A stretch of 5,279 bases of DNA, from the NCBI GenBank assembly GCA_030630095.1, contig DAOVNW010000081.1, positions 1 through 5,279 on the forward strand, written 5' to 3'. Below, piece after piece: positions 1 through 4,540 of this stretch. The position numbers and the translations under genes are program-made. Every line of letters starts with the position of its first letter. Position 1 is the first letter of the stretch. The DNA comes from Candidatus Omnitrophota bacterium. Its GTDB lineage: Bacteria; Omnitrophota; Gorgyraeia; JAGLLT01. The notes under the pieces were generated by a model, which saw only the letters and a program-made list of their open reading frames with translations, had not been told where the DNA came from and made no database searches.

Positions 1-224
1 TCAATGTCTTCTGGTAATACCAGCCGCTGGTATCCAATTCCCAGGCAGTCAGCCGCCTTTTTTTGAGCTTTTACGTAGCTCTCAATGCCCGCGTCCCGGC
101 TAACCTGAATAGAAACTAAGACAGGAACCTTTTGATATTTTTTTATCAAAGACTCTATCTCTTTCTTTAATTCCTTTTTAATTTTTGAGGCAATGGCCTT
201 GCCGTCTAAAACTTTAGCGCTCAT
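1..224 (-). CDS. folD: FolD, methylenetetrahydrofolate dehydrogenase (N-terminal 74 residues, cut by window edge)
   Basis: FolD oxidises 5,10-methylene-THF to methenyl-THF with NAD(P)+ and, in bifunctional forms, hydrolyses methenyl-THF to 10-formyl-THF in the cytoplasm. The translation begins MSAKVLDGKAIASKIKKEL, a typical FolD start (compare the 'IIDGKxIA' opening of E. coli FolD), and continues with a P-V-L-V-S-I-Q-V strand and the helix SYVKAQKKAADCLGI. The folate-site tyrosine is Y50. The position four residues later, normally the catalytic lysine (K54 in E. coli, K56 in human MTHFD1), is Q54, read from codon CAA. The usual 'VG-x-x-x-AS' loop is also divergent (VSRDAGIES). The ATG overlaps the TGA stop of the upstream cyclohydrolase-family gene (ATGA), implying translational coupling. 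The Rossmann domain and NAD(P) site lie beyond the window. Family assignment is firm. That the enzyme lacks cyclohydrolase activity is inferred from Q54. Confidence 0.9.
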   Translation of the reverse strand, partial: MSAKVLDGKAIASKIKKELKKEIESLIKKYQKVPVLVSIQVSRDAGIESYVKAQKKAADCLGIGYQRLVLPEDI

Positions 225-838
225 AAGGCTTCATCTACTCTTTCTAAAACTTCCATCTTTAAAGTTGACACTTTTTTACTTAAGGCCGTTATATTTCGCC
301 TAACTTTCTTTTTTAAGCTTATATCCTTAATGCCTCTAAGGTTAATTTTAACGTTATAGAGAGATGACTGATAGGCCGCTTCAAAAAGAAGGAGGCTTAT
401 TGCCGTATCGGAAATTAATTTTTCATTACCAACCCTGAGCAGCCTCTTTGTAATCATCATACCTTCATAACACAATCCGCATAGTTCCTCACAGATAGAA
501 AGGGCTGATTTTAAGGATATCTGAATCCGCTCTCTTCTTCTTGCTTTTTGAACTTCGGTTGATTTAGGCAGATTATAGGCAAGAAAAACTTTTTGATAAA
601 CCACGATGTCATTGTCCGTTAAGCCGGCAAATTTCTTCCTGAGAAACCTGACTTTTTCCAATAACGCGGCTGTCCGGCTGGTTTTCGCGGAAAACTGAAG
701 AACCATGCAAGCCAAAGACGCCCCCATGGCCGCGGTCAGACCCGCCGCGCTGCCTCCACCCGGAGCGGGTTTTTTCGCGGAAAGATCTTTTAAGTAAGTT
801 TCAATTGATTTCTTTAGGTACATTTTACCAACCACCAT
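221..838 (-). CDS. fchA: FchA-type methenyl-THF cyclohydrolase / formiminotransferase-cyclodeaminase-like protein
   Basis: This 205-residue protein belongs to the all-helical FTCD C-terminal family, which contains formimino-THF cyclodeaminase and the stand-alone methenyl-THF cyclohydrolase FchA. Visible signatures are the glycine-rich loop PAPGGGS at residues 24-30 followed by a small-residue helix (AAGLTAAMGASLACMV), the D77-x3-Y81 segment before 'LPK', and the C-terminal SDTAIS (143-148) plus NVKINL (162-167) motifs. About 200 residues is normal for the single-domain form. No formiminotransferase domain or histidine-degradation gene is visible, and folD follows with an ATGA overlap, so methenyl-THF cyclohydrolase is the more likely role. 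The ATG at 838 is preceded directly by an in-frame TAG. An AGGAG at 852-856 overlaps the rplS stop but is 13 bases away, rather far, so ATG at 823 (Met6) is an alternative start. The gap to rplS is 16 bases. The family is certain; the exact reaction is inferred. Confidence 0.85.
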   Translation of the reverse strand: MVVGKMYLKKSIETYLKDLSAKKPAPGGGSAAGLTAAMGASLACMVLQFSAKTSRTAALLEKVRFLRKKFAGLTDNDIVVYQKVFLAYNLPKSTEVQKARRRERIQISLKSALSICEELCGLCYEGMMITKRLLRVGNEKLISDTAISLLLFEAAYQSSLYNVKINLRGIKDISLKKKVRRNITALSKKVSTLKMEVLERVDEAL

Positions 839-854
839 CTAAGATTTCAGACTC

Positions 855-1205
855 CTACCGCTTACCCCATTCTTCTTCAACTTTAAACTTTTTACTTACT
901 CTATCCCTTAAATAAAAGAGTTTCGACCTTTTCATCTTGCTCCTCTTGACAACCTGAATCTTCTGAACGTTGGGTGAATGAACCGGAAATGTTCTCTCTA
1001 CTCCCACGCTATAAGAAATCTTTCTCACTATAAAAGTTTTGCCGGCCCCCCCGCCATTAATGCCGAGAACAATCCCTTCAAAGACCTGAAGGCGCTCTTT
1101 TTCCTCCTCTTTAATGCGTACGTACACCTTAACAGTATCTCCCGCCTTAAAAGCCGGCATATCCTTTTTGACCTGTTCTTTTTCAATTAGTTCAACTTTG
1201 TTCAT
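855..1205 (-). CDS. rplS: 50S ribosomal protein bL19
   Basis: bL19 is a large-subunit ribosomal protein located at the interface with the 30S subunit. The 116-residue product has the normal family length. It shows the conserved FKAGDTVKVYVRIKE opening (residues 19-33), then E-R-L-Q-V-F-E-G-I-V, T-F-I-V-R-K-I-S-Y-S-V-G-V-E-R-T-F-P-V-H-S-P, and the basic K-R-S-K-L-F-Y-L-R-D-R tail. The usual SYGVGVER reads SYSVGVER, a minor change. The ATG lies inside the end of trmD, giving a 14-base overlap in another frame. A Shine-Dalgarno AAAGGGA at 1211-1217, five bases upstream, supports this start and is itself within trmD coding sequence. Stop is TAG. The order rpsP-trmD-rplS is widely conserved in bacteria. 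Confidence 0.97.
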   Translation of the reverse strand: MNKVELIEKEQVKKDMPAFKAGDTVKVYVRIKEEEKERLQVFEGIVLGINGGGAGKTFIVRKISYSVGVERTFPVHSPNVQKIQVVKRSKMKRSKLFYLRDRVSKKFKVEEEWGKR

Positions 1206-1896
1206 GATTATCCCTTTCTTTTTTTAACAGATCCGGCCTCTTTCTTTTTGTTCTTAAAAGAGACTGTTTCCTTTTCCACTCTTTAATTAACCGGTGGTTT
1301 CCTGAAAGCAAAATCTCCGGCACTTTTAATCCTCTGAAATTTGCCGGCCGCGTGTACTGAGGATGCTCTAACAGGTTATTCTCAAATGAGTCTGATATAG
1401 CCGACTCACTGTCTCCCAGAACACCGGGAATCAACCTTGTAACAGCATCTATTACTACCAAAGCCGGCAGTTCTCCTCCGGTTAACACGTAATCGCCTAT
1501 AGATATCTCTTCATCTACCAACTTCAGCCTCACCCGCTCATCAATTCCCTCATAGCGGGGACAGATAAATATCAGGTGCGTTTCTTTGCTTAATCTTCTG
1601 GCAGTCTTCTGCTCAAACTTAACGCCTTGAGGGGTAAGAAGTATAACTTTTGTTTTTTTTCTTCTTCCTTTAATCTTTTTTACGGCTTTAAAGACAGGCT
1701 CGGGACTTATCAGCATACCCGGGCCGCCGCCAAACGGCCGCTCATCAACCTTTCTATGCGCGTTATCCGTGAAATCTCTTAAGTTATGAATCTCTATCCT
1801 AATCTTTTTTTTCTGGCAGGCCCTTTTAATTATCGACTCACCGGTCACTGCTTTGAATATTTCCGGAAAAATAGTTATAATGTCTATCTTCAGCAT
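1192..1896 (-). CDS. trmD: tRNA (guanine-N1)-methyltransferase TrmD
   Basis: TrmD methylates N1 of G37 in tRNAs using S-adenosylmethionine, which prevents +1 frameshifting. It is a homodimeric SPOUT enzyme with a trefoil knot. The 234 residues align without gaps to E. coli numbering through the core: IFPEIF near the start, D51-x-RPFGGGPGM (51-61), LLTPQG (86-91), the knot loop CPRYEGIDER (112-121), SIGDYVLTGGELPA (132-145), R154 in RLIPGVLG, and the catalytic D169 in SDSF, followed by HPQYTRP, VPEILLSGNH and W207. The one odd residue is position 113: Pro (codon CCC) where the common motif is CGRYEG. All other key residues remain, so the enzyme is probably active. The ATG lies 7 bases after the rpsP stop with only a weak or distant ribosome site (AGGAAAT about 15 to 17 bases up), suggesting coupled translation. 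It overlaps rplS by 14 bases. Confidence 0.97.
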   Translation of the reverse strand: MLKIDIITIFPEIFKAVTGESIIKRACQKKKIRIEIHNLRDFTDNAHRKVDERPFGGGPGMLISPEPVFKAVKKIKGRRKKTKVILLTPQGVKFEQKTARRLSKETHLIFICPRYEGIDERVRLKLVDEEISIGDYVLTGGELPALVVIDAVTRLIPGVLGDSESAISDSFENNLLEHPQYTRPANFRGLKVPEILLSGNHRLIKEWKRKQSLLRTKRKRPDLLKKERDNHEQS

Positions 1897-1903
1897 TAAA
1901 AGA

Positions 1904-2146
1904 TTACTTTATTTCCTGCTTTTTTAGAATACTTTCTACCGTCCGGCTGCTGACGGCTCCCTCCCCGACCCAATATTTCGCCCTTTCTTTCTTTAACTGA
2001 ATCAACTCCGGCATCTGATTGGGATCGTAAGTGCCGAGTTCTTCAATAACACTGCCATCTCTTGATGACCTACTGTCGCAGACCACAATTCTGTAAACCG
2101 CTCTTTTTTTTGTGCCAATTCTTTTTAATCTAATCCTCGTCGACAT
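1904..2146 (-). CDS. rpsP: 30S ribosomal protein bS16
   Basis: bS16 is a small-subunit assembly protein. The 80-residue product has the family's usual length and signature: STRIRLKRIGTKKRAVYRIVVCDSRSSRDGSVIEELGTYDP at the N-terminus, then ERAKYWVGEGAVSSRTVESIL. It opens the left gene block after the 247-base repeat-rich gap and has the best Shine-Dalgarno in the window, so it probably leads a transcript rpsP-trmD-rplS-fchA-folD. In many bacteria a KH-domain protein gene and rimM lie between rpsP and trmD; here trmD follows after 7 bases and neither is present. Confidence 0.97.
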   Translation of the reverse strand: MSTRIRLKRIGTKKRAVYRIVVCDSRSSRDGSVIEELGTYDPNQMPELIQLKKERAKYWVGEGAVSSRTVESILKKQEIK

Positions 2147-2153
2147 TTTAAAA

Positions 2154-2159
2154 CTCCTT
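2154..2159 (-). promoter_or_regulatory. Shine-Dalgarno sequence of rpsP
   Basis: On the minus strand AAGGAG stands 7 bases before the rpsP ATG, near-ideal sequence and spacing. It contrasts with the weak or distant sites before trmD, murA and prmC, which appear to rely on coupling, and so marks rpsP as an independently initiated first gene. Confidence 0.85.
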
Positions 2160-2192
2160 CCTTTCCGCCATAAGACGAAAAATTAAAAATAT

Positions 2193-2225
2193 GGTTCTTT
2201 CTTGTTTAAATTGGACAAAAGAACC
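2193..2225 (-). terminator. Terminator-like hairpin upstream of rpsP
   Basis: GGTTCTTT (2193-2200) pairs perfectly with AAAGAACC (2218-2225), and ACA/TGT near the loop extends the stem after a 2-base bulge. On the transcribed minus strand the hairpin is followed, two bases later, by a T-rich run (TTTTTAATTTTT, about 2179-2190). This could terminate read-through from murA or attenuate the rpsP operon. The stem is only half G+C and the T tract is interrupted, so it would be a weak terminator. No convincing promoter was found between it and rpsP. Confidence 0.4.
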
Positions 2226-2226
2226 T

Positions 2227-2307
2227 GATTGCACCGATTAAAAAACCGATTACACCGATATACTAATAGAAGTTAATCTCTGTAATCTTTTAACAATCTG
2301 TGTAATC
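2227..2307. repeat. Four GATTACAC-type 13-mers in two inverted pairs (81 bp)
   Basis: Four copies of a 13-mer close to GATTACAC(C/A)GATT are present. Two are on the plus strand: GATTGCACCGATT (2227-2239) and GATTACACCGATA (2248-2260). Two are on the minus strand: GATTACAGAGATT (2275-2287) and GATTACACAGATT (2295-2307). Unit starts are 21 bases apart in the left pair and 20 in the right, with a 14-base centre, so the block is a long interrupted palindrome: the outer pair matches 11 of 13 and the inner 10 of 13. It could fold as a nested hairpin in RNA or a cruciform in DNA. It resembles short palindromic dispersed repeats of bacterial intergenic DNA; whether it recurs elsewhere in this genome cannot be seen here. 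Confidence 0.75.
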
Positions 2308-2309
2308 AT

Positions 2310-2386
2310 GGGGCATTCTTAATTTGTTTAATAATTTGCAAATCATTAAGTTATAGAAATCTACTCAGCTTAATTAAGAATGACCC
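2310..2386. repeat. 77-bp segment bounded by 15-bp near-perfect inverted repeats (MITE-like)
   Basis: The left end GGGGCATTCTTAATT (2310-2324) and the right end read on the minus strand, GGGTCATTCTTAATT (2372-2386), match at 14 of 15 positions. The interior holds a 22-base near-palindrome (2328-2349) and no coding sequence. The segment begins 7 bases after the murA stop and ends 2 bases before the GATTACAC repeat block. Size and terminal repeats suit a small non-autonomous mobile element or a REP-like structure. I see no clear target-site duplication, and no T tract follows it on the minus strand, so it does not look like an intrinsic terminator. Confidence 0.55.
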
Positions 2387-2393
2387 AAAAATA

Positions 2394-3656
2394 TTACTCC
2401 TTTTGCCTCAAAATATCAGCTCCCAACGCAGATAATTTATCCTCTATCTTCTCATAACCCCTGTCGAGATGATAGATACGTGAGACTTCTGTTTTGCCCT
2501 TAGCCGTAAGGCCGGCAAGTATCAGGGCCGCTGACGCCCTTAAATCAGATGCCATCACCGGCGCCCCGCTTAATGACTTAACACCTTTAACTATGGCGCT
2601 GGGACCCTCAATATAAATTTCCGCCCCCATTCTATTTAACTCACTGACGTGCATAAAGCGCCCGGGGTATATTTTTTCCGTAATAATGCTAATACCGCCG
2701 GCTAAAGTCATTAAGGCTGTCATCTGCGCCTGTAAATCAGTCGGAAAACCTGGATAAGGTAATGTGGTTACATCTATAGGTTTTAGTTCCTTTTCACGCC
2801 TGACTCTCAGAAAACCATTACCCTTTAAGATATCTACCCCCGCTTCTTTGAGCTTGTCTATTACGGCCCCCAAATGAGAGAAACAGACGTTCTTCAGGGT
2901 TATATCACCTTTAGTAATGGCGCCGGCTATCATATAAGTACCAGCCTCAATCCTGTCGGCAATAACCGTATGCTCCGCGCCGTGAAGCCTTTTAACTCCG
3001 TCTATTACTATAACGGGTGAATTATGCCCGGAAATCCCGGCACCCATTTTATTTAAAAAATTTCCTAAGTCGACTATCTCCGGTTCGCAAGCCGCGCCTT
3101 CTATTACAGTTCTGCCTTTTGCCAGAGTTGCCGCCATCATTACATTGGCCGTAGCCAAAACACTGGAACCAAAGGCTCCTCCCAGATAGATATCGGCCCC
3201 TCTCAAGCGGGAAGAAACAGCATCGATATATCCGTGGTTGAACTTTATCTCAGCCCCTAACGCCCTTAATCCCTTTAAATGCAAATCTACCGGCCTAAGC
3301 CCAATCACACAGCCGCCCGGCATAGATACCCTTGCCCGGCCCACTTTTGCTAAAAGAGCTCCCAAGACGCATACAGACGCCCGCATAGTGCTGACTAACT
3401 CATAGGGCGCCGTAAATGAAGTATATCTGCCGGGGATAACTTCAACCCTGTCTCCCTCATTATTAACCCGGACACCCAAAGCTTCAATTATCTTAATTAT
3501 TGTCTGGACATCAACCACGCGGGGCACATTTTTTATAACCGACTTATCCTCTGTCAACAGAGTGGCGGCTAAAATCGGCAATACCGCGTTCTTCGCCCCG
3601 CTAACCGTAATCTGACCTTCCAACCTTCTGCCGCCGTTTATAACAACTTTATCCAT
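2394..3656 (-). CDS. murA: UDP-N-acetylglucosamine 1-carboxyvinyltransferase MurA
   Basis: MurA transfers enolpyruvate from phosphoenolpyruvate to UDP-GlcNAc, the first committed cytoplasmic step of peptidoglycan synthesis. The 420 residues match the family's usual length and two-domain inside-out barrel. Conserved sites are visible: K22-N23 in SGAKNAVLPILAA, R92 in TMRAS, the catalytic and fosfomycin-target cysteine C116 in PGGCVIGLRPVDLH (C115 in E. coli), the aspartate of FPTDLQAQMTAL (equivalent to D305), and arginines in ASDLRASAAL and HLDRGYEKIEDKL (equivalent to R371 and R397). With the cysteine retained, fosfomycin sensitivity is expected; variants with Asp are resistant. It starts 7 bases after prmC, with only a weak purine-rich ribosome site. 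Stop is TAA, followed by the repeat-rich gap. Confidence 0.98.
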   Translation of the reverse strand: MDKVVINGGRRLEGQITVSGAKNAVLPILAATLLTEDKSVIKNVPRVVDVQTIIKIIEALGVRVNNEGDRVEVIPGRYTSFTAPYELVSTMRASVCVLGALLAKVGRARVSMPGGCVIGLRPVDLHLKGLRALGAEIKFNHGYIDAVSSRLRGADIYLGGAFGSSVLATANVMMAATLAKGRTVIEGAACEPEIVDLGNFLNKMGAGISGHNSPVIVIDGVKRLHGAEHTVIADRIEAGTYMIAGAITKGDITLKNVCFSHLGAVIDKLKEAGVDILKGNGFLRVRREKELKPIDVTTLPYPGFPTDLQAQMTALMTLAGGISIITEKIYPGRFMHVSELNRMGAEIYIEGPSAIVKGVKSLSGAPVMASDLRASAALILAGLTAKGKTEVSRIYHLDRGYEKIEDKLSALGADILRQKE

Positions 3657-3663
3657 CTTTGCT

Positions 3664-4539
3664 TTACTTTATTTTTTGGCAAACTATTATTCTGTCTATA
3701 CCGTTATAATCCTTAAAAATCTCTGTTTTTCTATAATGGCCGGCTGATAAAAGCATCTTATTGACCCCTTCAAGGCGCCCTTTACCCAACTCTAACACTA
3801 AAAAACCCAGTGGTTTCAAAAAAAGATGGGCTTCTTTAATTATTTTTCTATAAAACAACAAACCGTTCCTGCCGCCCGCGAGCGCCAAAAGCGGCTCTTC
3901 CCTGACTTCACGCTGTAACTTATTTAATTCACAAGCACTTACATAGGGCGGATTAGAAACTATGACATCTATTTGTTCCTTAAAGCCCTCAAGAGGCTTA
4001 AACAGATCGCCCTTTGAAAAGGTAATTTTTCCTTCAAAGCCGTATTTTTCAGCATTTTCACCGGCCACTTTTAGTGATAAACCGGAAATGTCGGTAGCGA
4101 TTATTTTACAACTACTTAGCTGTTTTGTCAATGAAATAGCGATATTTCCGCATCCTGTTCCTATATCCGCGATTACCGGCTTACTTAACCCATTATCTTT
4201 AATAACGTTAAGGACTTTCTCGACTAAGAGTTCAGTTTCGGCACGCGGTATCAAAACACTCTTATCAACCTTAAATTCAAGGCCGTAAAAAACGGCACTG
4301 CCGACTATATAAGCCAGGGGTTCACCCGCGAGCCGCCTTTTTATCCAATCGTTTATTGTGTCAAGCTGGTCATTTCCAAGATTAATCTCATCAGTGTATA
4401 AATTCAACCTTTTGACTCTTAAAACCGCGCAAAAAAGAACCTCAGTCTCCAGGCGGGAATTTCTTATTCCGTTATCTCTGAAAATCTCATCTGTATTCTC
4501 AAGGCGCGTTCTTAATATTTGACTTTCAGGTTTGCCCAT
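3664..4539 (-). CDS. prmC: Release factor glutamine N5-methyltransferase PrmC (HemK)
   Basis: PrmC uses S-adenosylmethionine to methylate the glutamine of the GGQ motif in RF1 and RF2, raising peptide-release efficiency. From the ATG at 4539 the product has 291 residues, near the typical 280. It has the N-terminal helical RF-binding domain, then RRLAGEPLAYIVGSAVFYGLEF, the linker IPRAETE (97-103), SAM loop DIGTGCG (125-131), acidic residue in TDIS (149-152), DLF, and the hallmark NPPY (196-199) after IVS, then EEPLLALAGGRNGLLFYRKI. The linker is more often IPRPETE. ATG at 4539 is preferred because it follows the upstream TAA by one base (TAAGATG); an in-frame GTG at 4557 would add six residues but overlaps the upstream gene by 17 bases and has a poor ribosome site. 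prfA, a frequent neighbour, is not visible. murA follows after 7 bases. Confidence 0.95.
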   Translation of the reverse strand: MGKPESQILRTRLENTDEIFRDNGIRNSRLETEVLFCAVLRVKRLNLYTDEINLGNDQLDTINDWIKRRLAGEPLAYIVGSAVFYGLEFKVDKSVLIPRAETELLVEKVLNVIKDNGLSKPVIADIGTGCGNIAISLTKQLSSCKIIATDISGLSLKVAGENAEKYGFEGKITFSKGDLFKPLEGFKEQIDVIVSNPPYVSACELNKLQREVREEPLLALAGGRNGLLFYRKIIKEAHLFLKPLGFLVLELGKGRLEGVNKMLLSAGHYRKTEIFKDYNGIDRIIVCQKIK

Positions 4540-4540
4540 C

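Noticed and set aside
978..1190. Plus-strand open frame of 70 codons opposite rplS
   Set aside because: It lies fully antisense to the clearly conserved bL19 gene, shows no recognisable protein motif, and is phenylalanine/leucine-rich as expected from the complement of a lysine/glutamate-rich gene.
2186..2218. Sigma-70-type promoter with TTGTCC as -35 on the minus strand
   Set aside because: The best -10-like hexamers (CATATT or TATTTT) lie 19 or more bases away, outside preferred spacing, and the region overlaps the hairpin stem.
2227..2307. CRISPR-like array from the repeated GATTACAC words
   Set aside because: Units are only 13 bases, imperfect, in both orientations, with 7 to 14 base spacers; a CRISPR array has longer identical direct repeats with unique spacers of about 30 bases.
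2310..2386. Intrinsic terminator of murA formed by the 15-bp inverted repeats
   Set aside because: The arms are separated by 47 bases and no T tract follows the distal arm on the transcribed strand.
2147..2393. tRNA, riboswitch or small protein gene in the gap
   Set aside because: No cloverleaf, CCA end or recognisable riboswitch core was seen, and no reading frame with a ribosome site was found; inverted repeats account for most of the gap.
3962..4288. Plus-strand open frame of 108 codons opposite prmC
   Set aside because: It is antisense to conserved PrmC motifs including NPPY and the SAM loop, and the product is low-complexity with no family resemblance.
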